Of a stretch of DNA of 64,000 bases, positions 7,944 through 15,724 are shown piece after piece. A program made the position numbers and the translations under genes. The stretch is taken from contig NZ_JAVDWM010000001.1 of the NCBI RefSeq assembly GCF_031457495.1, positions 1,042,001 to 1,106,000 of the forward strand. Direction: 5' to 3'. The DNA comes from Sphingopyxis sp. BE259. GTDB lineage: Bacteria; Pseudomonadota; Alphaproteobacteria; Sphingomonadales; Sphingomonadaceae. The notes beneath the pieces were generated by a model that was given only the letters and a program-made list of their open reading frames with translations, made no database searches and was not told where the DNA came from. The first letter of the stretch is position 1. Each line of letters starts with the position of its first letter.

Positions 7944-10529
7944 ATGAAATCAGGAATTGAATCAGGCAAGCCGCCGGTAGTGGCAGCAGGGTGGTCCGAA
8001 ACCGATCGCGTCGCCGCACTAGCGAGTTATGCTATCCTCGATACCCCGATCGAATCCGAGTTTGATGACGTCGTTCGGCTTGCGGCCGAAACATTCGCAG
8101 CCCCGATTGCGGTCATAAATCTGGTTTCAGATAACCGGCAGTGGTTCAAAGCTGAAGTCGGCATCGGAGCGCGTGAGCTACCGCTCGACGTATCGATCTG
8201 CGCACACGCCATCTTGCAGAATGATTTCCTGGTGGTGCCCGATACACGTCTGGACCAACGGTTCGATTGCAATCCTTTGGTTCACGTGGAGGATGGCCTT
8301 CGCTTCTATGCTGGGGCGATCCTGCGCAGCGCCGCCGGGTTGCCCATCGGCACGGTCTGCGTGCTCGACCGCGAAGCGCGGCCCGAAGGGGTCACAGCCC
8401 ACCAGCGCCTCGTGCTGGAAGTCCTGGCACGCCAGGTGATGACCCAGCTTGAGCTGCGCAAGGCACTCGTCGATCAGACTCTGCGCAGCAAGGAACTGGC
8501 GGTCGAGGTCCGGCAGCGCGCTGACGCCGAAGATGCGCTGCGCGGAATAGAAGAACGCTATCGTCTCGTAAGCCGCGCAACGAATGATGCGATCTGGGAT
8601 TGGGATTTGGCTACCAATCATGTTGTATGGAATAAGGCACTCGAAGCGGCCCATGGGCATAAACTGCATGATGTCGAACCCAGCGGAACTTGGTGGATTG
8701 ATCATATTCATCCCGATGATCGGGCGCGAATTGATGCCAGCATACATGTAGCAATCGAAGGCGATGCGGACAGTTGGTCCGATGAATATCGTTTTTGTCG
8801 CGCTGACGGTAGCTACGCCGCCATATTGGATCGCGGCCATATTATCCGCCGCGGTAGTGGGACCGCGGTGCGGATGATCGGGGCCATGCTGGATCTTACC
8901 GAACGCCAGCGCACCAGAGCGGTTTTGGCCATGAACGAGGAGCGGCTGCGACTTGCAACGGAAGCGGCGGAGGTAGGCTTCTGGGATGTCGACATCGTCA
9001 ATGACGTCCTCATATGGCCGCCAATCGTGAAAAGCATGTTCGGGATTTCGCCCCAAGTGGCAGTGTCGATGGACGATTTTTACGAAGGCATTCACCCAGA
9101 TGACCGAAGCGCAACGGGCAAGGCGTTTGCCGACGCCTGTGATCCTCTCCAGCGCGCGCTCTATGACGTCGAATATCGCACGGTTGGCAAGGAGGATGGT
9201 CAGTTGCGCTGGGTGGCCGCGAAAGGACGCGGTTTGTTCGATGACGAAGGTCGCTGCGTTCGCGTTGTCGGAACCGCGATCGATGTCACCGCGCGCAAGT
9301 TCGCCGAGGCCGAACTTTTGGACCTGAACAATCATCTGGAACGACGAGTGGCGGAGGCAATTGGTGAGCGCGAAAAGGTCGAGGAAGCTTTGCGCCAGTC
9401 TCAGAAGATGGAGGCAGTGGGCCAATTAACTGGAGGCATCGCTCACGATTTTAATAATATGCTGGCGGTAATCATTGGCTCGCTCGATCTACTGGGCCGA
9501 CGCCTTGGGAACGACGACGCTCGCGCGCGACGATATGTCGATGCAGCGGCAGATGCATCGCAGCGTGCCGCCATGCTTACCCAGCGGCTCCTTGCCTTCT
9601 CGCGCCAACAACCCCTCAATCCGGAAATTCTCGATGCCAATAAACTGGTGCCGGCAATGTCTGACCTGCTCGCGCATACGCTTGGCACCGGAATTCGTCA
9701 GGAAACGGTGCTTGCAGCCGGCCTTTGGTGCACCCACGCCGACCGGAACCAGCTCGAGAGCGCGATCCTCAACCTTGCCGTCAACGCGCGCGATGCCATG
9801 TCCGATAGCGGAAGATTGACCATCGAAACGCATAACACCTTTATCGACGAGCGCTACGCTGCCGCAAATATCGGCGTTCCGCACGGGCAGTATGTCATGA
9901 TTGCGATCTCAGACACAGGTGCCGGGATGGAGCCCGAAGTCATCGCAAAAGCATTTGATCCCTTCTTTACGACCAAGAGCGTTGGCAAGGGAACCGGCCT
10001 TGGCTTGAGCCAGGTTTACGGCTTTGTAAAACAGTCAGAAGGCCACATCAAAATCTATTCCGAGCCGGGCCACGGAACGACCGTCAAAATTTATCTGCCG
10101 CGTTTCGTTGGTGAGATCGTTGAGAACGCAGTTCAAAAGTATAGCGATCTGCCCCGCGGCGAGCAAAATGAAGTGATCCTCGTCGTCGAGGATGAGCCTG
10201 CAGTGCGCCAGTTCAGTATCGATGCGCTTACGGAGCTTGGGTATCGCGTAATAGAGGCCGACGGCGGGCTGGCGGCTTTGCGCCTTCTCGACGCTCATCC
10301 CGAAATTTCTCTGCTGTTCACCGATATCGTGATGCCAGATATCAATGGGCGTAAGCTGGCCGATGAGGCGGCGCGGCGTCGTCCAAATCTCAAGATTCTT
10401 TATACGACCGGTTACACGCGCAACGCGGTTGTCCACAATGGAGTGGTCGATGCGGGCGTGGAACTGATTGGTAAGCCGTTCACTGTCGAGCAGCTCGCTG
10501 CAAAAATCCGCGCCGTTCTTGAAAGCTGA
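7944..10529 (+). CDS. Cytoplasmic GAF-PAS-PAS hybrid histidine kinase
   Basis: An 861-residue sensor without transmembrane segments. In order it has a GAF domain (about 20-165), a short coiled coil, a PAS domain (about 205-325), a second PAS with PAC (about 330-455), another coiled coil, HisKA with the phospho-accepting His501 in GGIAHDFNN, a HATPase domain with N, G1 (SDTGAGM) and G2 (GKGTGLGLSQVYG) boxes, and a C-terminal receiver with Asp794 in LLFTDIVMP. The HDFNN-type H-box and the hybrid layout are common in sphingomonads and rhizobia. A lone receiver gene lies convergently just downstream, a likely partner. The signal is unknown; the GAF and PAS domains suggest a diffusible or redox ligand. 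Confidence 0.93.
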   Translation: MKSGIESGKPPVVAAGWSETDRVAALASYAILDTPIESEFDDVVRLAAETFAAPIAVINLVSDNRQWFKAEVGIGARELPLDVSICAHAILQNDFLVVPDTRLDQRFDCNPLVHVEDGLRFYAGAILRSAAGLPIGTVCVLDREARPEGVTAHQRLVLEVLARQVMTQLELRKALVDQTLRSKELAVEVRQRADAEDALRGIEERYRLVSRATNDAIWDWDLATNHVVWNKALEAAHGHKLHDVEPSGTWWIDHIHPDDRARIDASIHVAIEGDADSWSDEYRFCRADGSYAAILDRGHIIRRGSGTAVRMIGAMLDLTERQRTRAVLAMNEERLRLATEAAEVGFWDVDIVNDVLIWPPIVKSMFGISPQVAVSMDDFYEGIHPDDRSATGKAFADACDPLQRALYDVEYRTVGKEDGQLRWVAAKGRGLFDDEGRCVRVVGTAIDVTARKFAEAELLDLNNHLERRVAEAIGEREKVEEALRQSQKMEAVGQLTGGIAHDFNNMLAVIIGSLDLLGRRLGNDDARARRYVDAAADASQRAAMLTQRLLAFSRQQPLNPEILDANKLVPAMSDLLAHTLGTGIRQETVLAAGLWCTHADRNQLESAILNLAVNARDAMSDSGRLTIETHNTFIDERYAAANIGVPHGQYVMIAISDTGAGMEPEVIAKAFDPFFTTKSVGKGTGLGLSQVYGFVKQSEGHIKIYSEPGHGTTVKIYLPRFVGEIVENAVQKYSDLPRGEQNEVILVVEDEPAVRQFSIDALTELGYRVIEADGGLAALRLLDAHPEISLLFTDIVMPDINGRKLADEAARRRPNLKILYTTGYTRNAVVHNGVVDAGVELIGKPFTVEQLAAKIRAVLES

Positions 10530-10574
10530 TCGGCCGAGAGGATGATTTCCCCCCAGTCCGGTCGATTAATGGCT

Positions 10575-10937
10575 CTAGCGTTTTTGAGCTCTATCGATTT
10601 CATCCAGCACCTTTTCCAGACTGGAAATGGTGAACGGTTTGTGAAGGATGGGATGGTTCGCATACGCTGAGCCCGGTGGCGCGATAAATCCACCAGTGGT
10701 GATGACAAACGCAACGCCACGCTCGTTAAGCCTTTCGACGATGGCCTCGGACGTTTCACCATTTCCGAGATGGACATCGACAATCGCTGCGTCGACGTTG
10801 CCCTCTTCTATCTTCGCAAGCGCTGCAGTTACATTGTCGAAAGGGCCAACTGGTTCTCGTCCAAGCGCCGCGAGACAGTCTTCAAGCATCATGGAAACGA
10901 GCGGGTCATCCTCAACGATCAAAATTCTGCTTTGCAT
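10575..10937 (-). CDS. Single-domain response regulator
   Basis: A 120-residue stand-alone receiver domain. RILIVEDDPLVSMML holds the acidic pair, AAIVDVHLG carries the phospho-acceptor Asp, VITTGG supplies the conserved Thr, and HKPF contains the conserved Lys. There is no output domain, so it acts as a phosphate relay, sink or allosteric partner. The start is placed at the ATG at 10937; a TTG nine codons upstream (10964) is the alternative. The gene faces the hybrid kinase tail to tail, with 45 bases between them. The closest functional partner is probably that kinase, by position only. Confidence 0.9.
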   Translation of the reverse strand: MQSRILIVEDDPLVSMMLEDCLAALGREPVGPFDNVTAALAKIEEGNVDAAIVDVHLGNGETSEAIVERLNERGVAFVITTGGFIAPPGSAYANHPILHKPFTISSLEKVLDEIDRAQKR

Positions 10938-11177
10938 ATTTTGTTCAAACGCAGTTGAGCGCAAACGTCAAGAAGTGAGTAAATGCAGTAGATTGAGCTT
11001 GGGAAAATGGCCCCGTCGATTATCCAGATCGGTCACCCCCCCAAAAAAGTGGTTCCGACCAGGAAAATGAAGCTCCTAACTTGGGCCGTCATGTCTGCCA
11101 TTTGGCCACCTCGGCATCCCTTGATGCACCGAAATTGAGATAGATCAAGGAAACCAAAGAAGCGGAGCTTAGCGACG

Positions 11178-11408
11178 TTGAGCCTGATAGCCGGCATATG
11201 GCTTGTGCTGCACCTTCGCGATCTAGCCAGCCTTTTCTCGGCTGACGCTTCGAATGATATCGTTCGCGGTCCAGGCAGACGGAGAGCATCCCGTGCGCGA
11301 GTTTGGCTGGCCCTGATAATCTTTAACACTGGCTGGATCGCATCAATTTTAATCTGGATCTTCGTGATCGAGGGTTATGCGAACGCAGTTACCGACGCCG
11401 CAGGCTAA
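11178..11408 (+). CDS. Possible small membrane protein with TTG start
   Basis: A 76-codon frame opening with TTG and preceded by GGAG 10 bases upstream. It has a hydrophobic beginning (LIAGIWLVLHL), a charged middle (RGPGRRRASRAR) and a clear transmembrane stretch WLALIIFNTGWIASILIWIF near residues 43-62. No family is recognised and there is no ATG. It could be chance, but the strong membrane segment and the alternation of charges look like a small two-helix membrane protein. Confidence 0.35.
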   Translation: MSLIAGIWLVLHLRDLASLFSADASNDIVRGPGRRRASRARVWLALIIFNTGWIASILIWIFVIEGYANAVTDAAG

Positions 11409-11581
11409 TCTGGCACCGTTAAGACACGGCGACGCTGCCGTAGGGTTTAAGCGACTAAAGATCAGATGACCCGACCAACAGACACTCCTTGTCTTTCTGA
11501 CGAGCGAGGCGGGTCAATATTGGCCGAATTCCTGTAATTTTAAGTCGATCTCACGCCTGCGTCTGAAATTCCGCAGCATGG

Positions 11582-11917
11582 TTCACCGAACGCTCGCACG
11601 TTGAGCGTGGTCGGCTGCGCGAGGCATTAGCAACCGGCACGGCGTGCGCCGATCTGATCCTCAACATCCTGTCGCGGCGCCGCGAACCGCCTCGACCGCT
11701 CACCATCATCATCTCCGAGAACAGCGCCTCGCGCCATCCGCCGATCGCCGACTGCGCCCGTTACGACCAGCTGAGGACCTTCGATGCAGCGGCAAAACAT
11801 GATCGAAGCGATGCGCGGGCTCAAGGCATGGCGGGCGCGTTCGACGATGCGATCACCACCGGCCTTCAGCGCCAGCGCACCACGATGGAGAAACTGACCG
11901 ACCCTCTCCGCGCGTAA
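11582..11917 (+). pseudogene. Decayed IS21-family istA/istB remnant
   Basis: One open frame runs from 11582 to the stop at 11915-11917. Its first part (GTACADLILNILSRRREPP, then HPPIADCARYDQLR) is the C-terminus of the IS21 transposase IstA. Its last part (GMAGAFDDAITTGLQRQRTT, MEKLTDPLRA) is the N-terminal region of the IstB helper ATPase, abruptly ended by a stop. In an intact IS21 these are two overlapping genes, so a frameshift has fused the fragments and the rest of both genes is missing. I see no intact IS ends. The following 237 bases up to 12154 hold nothing I can identify. Confidence 0.7.
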
Positions 11918-12154
11918 GCAACATCGCCAAGCTGCCTCGATCTGATACCGGATGGCGGCCGCCCGGCTGCCAGTCGGAAGGATGTCCCTCATCTTGAGCC
12001 TTATCTTAGCTGACCATTCGGCCGCGACACAGCTGTTGGAGCGAGCGAGTCCAAACTCGCGCTCCATCACAGAACTGAAGATGTCCAAAGTCGTGAAGGC
12101 TTTCACAATCCTAAACAGCTGAATTTTGTTATCTTTCATCAAGGGGAAAAAGCT

Positions 12155-13162
12155 ATGTCCCACGACCTCATGTTCGTGGCACCCGAGCAGCGCGACGAGG
12201 TGCGTCGCAGGATCGCAGCCGTGGAACAATTCATTGCCGCGCCCGGGCGCAGGGCCGCCGAGGCGGCCGCTGCGAGACTAGGCCTCAGCACGGCCCAGTT
12301 CTACAACCTCGTCCGCGCTTGGCGGGCGAAGCAAAGACCGGAAATAATGATGGGTCGCCATTCGCCGCGCGAGATGCAATCCCGGATCGACCCATTAGTG
12401 CTCGATCTCATTGACGAGGTGATCAGCGCGGATCGCCGAGCTGCCGCCAGCGTCCTTGTCGAGCGAGTCCGTTCGTTGGCGGCGATCCGCGGTATTGAAC
12501 TTCCGGACCCGAGCACTGTGGCGCGCTCCGTCCGACGCAAACGGCCGATGCTACTGACCGAAGAGCATAGGCGGGATGTCGATCTCATCATCGACCATAC
12601 CGTCGTTGATCTGCCTGTCGACTTCGGTGATGGCCAAGCCCGACGCCCTCTCGTGACTGTCGTCATCGACGTCGCCTCCGAGGCTCCCGTCGCGTTGTCT
12701 ATCTCCCGCTCGGTGCCGAGCCAGGCGGCCACCGCCGAAGCAATATTCGATGCGCTCCGCGGCGGCATCCGACACGCCAACGGTAGGGCAGCGAAGAGAC
12801 GCATGAGCATCGTCGCGATGTCGGAGAAAGAGGGTGCCAATGTGGTCGCCACCCTGCGGCAGGCGGGTATCGATGCGGCCCTCATAATGACGGGCGCCCA
12901 CGGTGGCGGGCTGGTCGTGGAATCGCTACTCGGACCGGAACCTGTCGGACTGCGGCTTAAGCAACGGCTCGTATGGCATCATGGCGAAAAAAGGATGGCT
13001 GCAGTGCGGTCAGGCGCCGCGCCGCTGACAATCGCCGAAGCCGAGACGCTCATCCGGGGACGCCTACTTCACGGTCGTCCCACCACGGTGTTCAGCTCTT
13101 TAAGCAACCGCGACCAGGCATATCTGGCCAGGAGCTTGGCGAAGATCGCTCAGGCCGACTGA
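12155..13162 (+). CDS. Degenerate TnsB/TniA-like transposase paralog A
   Basis: A 335-residue protein with AAGGGG as the ribosome binding site before the ATG. Residues 1-125 contain tandem helix-turn-helix segments, including AQFYNLVRAWR (about 48-58). From about 143 it follows the RNase-H core of TniA/Mu-type transposases: LIIDHT with Asp147, then TVVIDVASEAPVALSIS. In place of the second catalytic Asp is AMSEKEG (Ser223/Glu224), and the third position keeps a Glu (Glu256 in VVESLLG). Spacings of 76 and 33 residues match the DDE fold. With one Asp missing, normal strand transfer is doubtful. It converges on, and overlaps by 13 bases, the related gene on the other strand. It may be a regulatory or target-choice derivative. 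Confidence 0.6.
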   Translation: MSHDLMFVAPEQRDEVRRRIAAVEQFIAAPGRRAAEAAAARLGLSTAQFYNLVRAWRAKQRPEIMMGRHSPREMQSRIDPLVLDLIDEVISADRRAAASVLVERVRSLAAIRGIELPDPSTVARSVRRKRPMLLTEEHRRDVDLIIDHTVVDLPVDFGDGQARRPLVTVVIDVASEAPVALSISRSVPSQAATAEAIFDALRGGIRHANGRAAKRRMSIVAMSEKEGANVVATLRQAGIDAALIMTGAHGGGLVVESLLGPEPVGLRLKQRLVWHHGEKRMAAVRSGAAPLTIAEAETLIRGRLLHGRPTTVFSSLSNRDQAYLARSLAKIAQAD

Positions 13163-14304
13163 AGCGCGACCAGCGAGGCACGGATCACGGCGGCTAGACG
13201 TCCGTCGGTTACGCCACCACCAATGATGTTGGCTCGGGTCAGAGCGACAATGCGATCGACGTTGTGACGTTCAACCTCCCGCATCCAGATTCCACGTGCT
13301 TCTTCTAGCGCCACAATGGGGGCAACTCGACTCTTGAGGTATTCGTCGATGTCCATATCTGCCAGCAAGGTGCGCCGGGAATTCAACGGTATCCTGCCAA
13401 TCCGCGGACCAGTCACCTGCTGGACTTGCTGACCAAAGGAAAACCCGCCAGCCCGGCCCATCACCAGTTCGCTGACATGCGGCTCCAGCGTCTGGATCAA
13501 CGACTCAGCGTGTATGTCCGGTGGCAACATCCAGCCCAAACCCGGCATCGTATCGGGCTGGGGCGGCAGATCGGCCCTGTTAAGCTGAAGAAACGAAAGG
13601 CCGGCGGATAAGGCTTCGCGCTGGAGCGCACGGCCGTCATCTTTTCTGCCGAGCGCCGAGCCTAGAACGATGCCACTAGCTGTTTCCATCAAGATGGCCG
13701 CTACCGCGAGGGCACGCTCTGTTCCGTCGAGAACAATCTGGACAGCGGTAAGGTCCAAGACCATTTCGCCACCAAATGCAGCGCGGACAAATTTGGGATC
13801 CCCAGTAAGCCGCCGACGTTCATCGCCGACTAGCCGCTGAAGGCGCTGGAGGACGGTGAGTGCGTAGTTGGCACCCGCGTCGGTCCGGACGAGATCCGGG
13901 TTCGCCTCCATGATACGCCTCGCCACATCAACGTTACGCGAGAGCGGGTTCGAGCGTAACAGGGTCTCGGCTTCTTTCCGAAGCGGACTCTCATCGCTGG
14001 CATCTACGCGCCTGCCGCTACGAGTGTCGTGCGGGACCAGACCGGCGAGCGAGTGGGTGCGCCACGCAACGCGCAAGTTGTAGAAGGCTGCGCGCTTAAG
14101 GCGAGCCAGATCGGCGAGCGGCCCGAGTGGCTCGCCCCGTTCTGCGCGCCAGACGGCTTCGAGCCGATCGAGAAGATTCTTGCGATTCGAAGCAGGAACG
14201 GCGTCCATCACCACCCGATCCCGTTCAGAGATACCATCGGGCCACACCAAGGCGATCAGTTGCTGCTGTCGCCGCTCGATATCATCCTGAGCCTCTAAAT
14301 CCAT
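13150..14304 (-). CDS. Degenerate TnsB/TniA-like transposase paralog B
   Basis: A 384-residue protein. RAAFYNLRVAWR (about residues 71-82) mirrors AQFYNLVRAWR of the convergent partner, and EMVLDLTAVQIVLDG (Asp184) followed by AVAAILMETASGIVLGSALG mirrors the first core strand pair of TniA-type RNase-H domains. Asp263 in WMLPPDIHAESL lies at the expected distance for the second acidic residue. The region where the Glu should fall (GRAGGFSFGQQV) has none. A helical C-terminal extension of about 80 residues follows. The gene is divergent from the tns-like operon, with 130 bases between them. I infer common descent with paralog A and loss of catalysis; the function is unknown. Confidence 0.55.
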   Translation of the reverse strand: MDLEAQDDIERRQQQLIALVWPDGISERDRVVMDAVPASNRKNLLDRLEAVWRAERGEPLGPLADLARLKRAAFYNLRVAWRTHSLAGLVPHDTRSGRRVDASDESPLRKEAETLLRSNPLSRNVDVARRIMEANPDLVRTDAGANYALTVLQRLQRLVGDERRRLTGDPKFVRAAFGGEMVLDLTAVQIVLDGTERALAVAAILMETASGIVLGSALGRKDDGRALQREALSAGLSFLQLNRADLPPQPDTMPGLGWMLPPDIHAESLIQTLEPHVSELVMGRAGGFSFGQQVQQVTGPRIGRIPLNSRRTLLADMDIDEYLKSRVAPIVALEEARGIWMREVERHNVDRIVALTRANIIGGGVTDGRLAAVIRASLVALQSA

Positions 14305-14332
14305 GCGGTTTGGTTAACAATGCAACTGATCA

Positions 14333-14397
14333 ATGTCTAGTGGTATGTGCCTGCTTGACGAAAGATCCCGCAACACCTACTTATCCGATGTCTAGTG
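14333..14397. promoter_or_regulatory. Divergent promoter with twin ATGTCTAGTG operators
   Basis: TTGACG (14355-14360) and TACTTA (14378-14383) are spaced by 17 bases and read towards the tns-like operon. Two exact direct repeats ATGTCTAGTG lie at 14333-14342 and 14388-14397, one on each side of this promoter, 55 bases apart. This is the layout of a looping or cooperative repressor controlling both the operon and the divergent paralog B gene. Confidence 0.6.
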
Positions 14398-14434
14398 CAG
14401 TTCGCCTAGAAATGATTCGGATTGGAGGTGGCGG

Positions 14435-14596
14435 ATGCCAAAAGATCACAGCGAAGCGACAGGTGCAGACGAGACCTTCGAGCGCCCGCCAATACTGCCG
14501 CTGCCCACCGAGGCCGCCGCGCGCCTCTCGACGTGGCGTCGGCGCAAGTCTCAACGGCAGCGTCAGCCGGTGCGTATCTCGGGATTTTCCCGATGA
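14435..14596 (+). CDS. 53-residue protein opening the tns-like operon
   Basis: The ATG follows GGATTGGAGGTGG, an excellent ribosome binding site. The peptide starts MPKDHSEATGADE, has a proline-rich centre (FERPPILPLPTE) and ends in a very basic tail (STWRRRKSQRQRQPVRIS). I know no family. The stop overlaps the start of the next ORF as ATGA. It could be a small DNA- or protein-binding accessory of the transposition operon, or a leader that sets translation of the genes downstream. Confidence 0.5.
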   Translation: MPKDHSEATGADETFERPPILPLPTEAAARLSTWRRRKSQRQRQPVRISGFSR

Positions 14597-14799
14597 CGAT
14601 CTTTGGCGGACCGGCGAGCGCCACCGCTTGGCGCATCGCTGTTGTAAAATCGCGCGGCGGCGGATTGAGGTCCTTCACAGTCGATGCGCGGAACGCGTCA
14701 ACAGGGAATAAAGCGTCACTCCTGTTCGAGGGGCACGACGACCTGTCGGTTGACGGTCGCGGATATTGCCGCGCGGTGATGCAGGGCCAAAGTCGATGA
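14593..14799 (+). CDS. 68-residue protein, second in the tns-like operon
   Basis: It starts with ATG overlapping the preceding stop (ATGA) and ends in TGA overlapping the next ATG at 14796. The sequence (MTIFGGPASATAWRIAVVKS ... FTVDARNAST ... DDLSVDGRGYC) has no recognised motif and no membrane segment. The strict four-base overlaps on both sides are the main reason to believe it is translated. Confidence 0.45.
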   Translation: MTIFGGPASATAWRIAVVKSRGGGLRSFTVDARNASTGNKASLLFEGHDDLSVDGRGYCRAVMQGQSR

Positions 14800-15722
14800 C
14801 CCGCGTCAAAGCACCGAGCAGGACGATCGAATGCGGTCTGATGGGCGAAGATCCGTCGTCGCCCGCCCGCATTGCCCACGTAGTGAACTCGGGTGATCCC
14901 GTTCCCAAGTTGATCCTGCCCCATCCACACAGTCTCATTCCCCGAAGGCCACCGCGGTGGGTAAGCCGCGCCCCCAGTCGTGACGCGCCGCACGCGCTCC
15001 GTTCGAGAAGTGAAGGCTGGCGTAGTCCTCGCCTACGCACTGATCCTGCCGGTGGGCCCATGCGCATCAACATGACCTATAGAAATTCGTGCACGACTTC
15101 GGCCGACTTCTGCCCGACGATCGGCCACGACGTTTTCACGGAAGGCGCTTTCGAGGGGATCTATCGGGCGATCCTAACCACAGACGAAGATACCTGCGAG
15201 TTTCAGTTTCAGGTCGCGACCATCACCTGGACCACCAAGGACGGGCAGGACCGCCACTACACCTTTGACGGCGGGCGGATCACTGTGGATGGCGTCGAGC
15301 GGTGGTTCGAGATCAAGGCTCACGCCAGCTACTTCAAACTGCCCGACGTGGCCGACGTGCTGGACCAAGCGGAACGCGCACTTGCCGCACACGACATCGC
15401 TTTGGACCGAATAGATGGATCGGCGTTGCTCGATCACGTGCGGCTCCGCGCGGTAAACGGCGTTCTGCGCCATCGGAATGTTCCCTACAGCCGCCGCGAT
15501 GTGGCTGCTGCGCACGATGCGATTCACCGCGCTGGTGGCGTCGCTCCGCACGGCGCTGTCGCCGCTGCCATCGGGAGGGGACAGCGCAACGCCGAGGCGA
15601 TGATGTCGGCAATGCTGATCCGCCGCGAGATTGGCTTTCCGGTCAACGGCCCCGTGACGGTCGACACGCCAGTCACTCTCTTGCGCCGATCCAACCGACG
15701 CCTTTCCCGCTTCGGCACCTAG
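14796..15722 (+). CDS. tnsA: TnsA-like transposon endonuclease
   Basis: The 308-residue reading uses the ATG overlapping the upstream stop. An ATG at 15061 would give about 220 residues and remove an arginine/proline-rich stretch of doubtful coding nature. The core looks like the PD-(D/E)XK nuclease of TnsA: Glu120 (AFEGIYRA), Asp158 in HYTFDGG, and Glu172-x-Lys174 in RWFEIKAH, with spacing close to that of Tn7 TnsA. TnsA cuts the 5' ends of the element so that it moves by cut-and-paste. A C-terminal helical region (VRLRAVNGVLRHR...) would bind TnsC. It stands directly before tnsB, as expected. Confidence 0.72.
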   Translation: MTRVKAPSRTIECGLMGEDPSSPARIAHVVNSGDPVPKLILPHPHSLIPRRPPRWVSRAPSRDAPHALRSRSEGWRSPRLRTDPAGGPMRINMTYRNSCTTSADFCPTIGHDVFTEGAFEGIYRAILTTDEDTCEFQFQVATITWTTKDGQDRHYTFDGGRITVDGVERWFEIKAHASYFKLPDVADVLDQAERALAAHDIALDRIDGSALLDHVRLRAVNGVLRHRNVPYSRRDVAAAHDAIHRAGGVAPHGAVAAAIGRGQRNAEAMMSAMLIRREIGFPVNGPVTVDTPVTLLRRSNRRLSRFGT

Positions 15723-15724
15723 TC

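Noticed and set aside
8178..9425. 415-codon open frame antisense to the hybrid kinase
   Set aside because: No family pattern; the kinase on the plus strand is complete.
11050..11125. tRNA-Leu-like sequence on the minus strand (GATGCCGAGGTGGCCAAATG)
   Set aside because: Only the 5' acceptor and D-arm resemble a tRNA; there is no T arm with GGTTCRA and no matching 3' acceptor strand. It could be a tRNA fragment, but I cannot support a gene.
11033..11160. EcfG-type promoter (GGAAC) on the minus strand upstream of the receiver gene
   Set aside because: GGAAC is present, but no CGTT stands 16-17 bases downstream.
11627..12229. 200-codon minus-strand frame between the IS21 remnant and paralog A
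   Set aside because: It is antisense to the IS21 remnant and overlaps the start of the plus-strand gene; no family seen.
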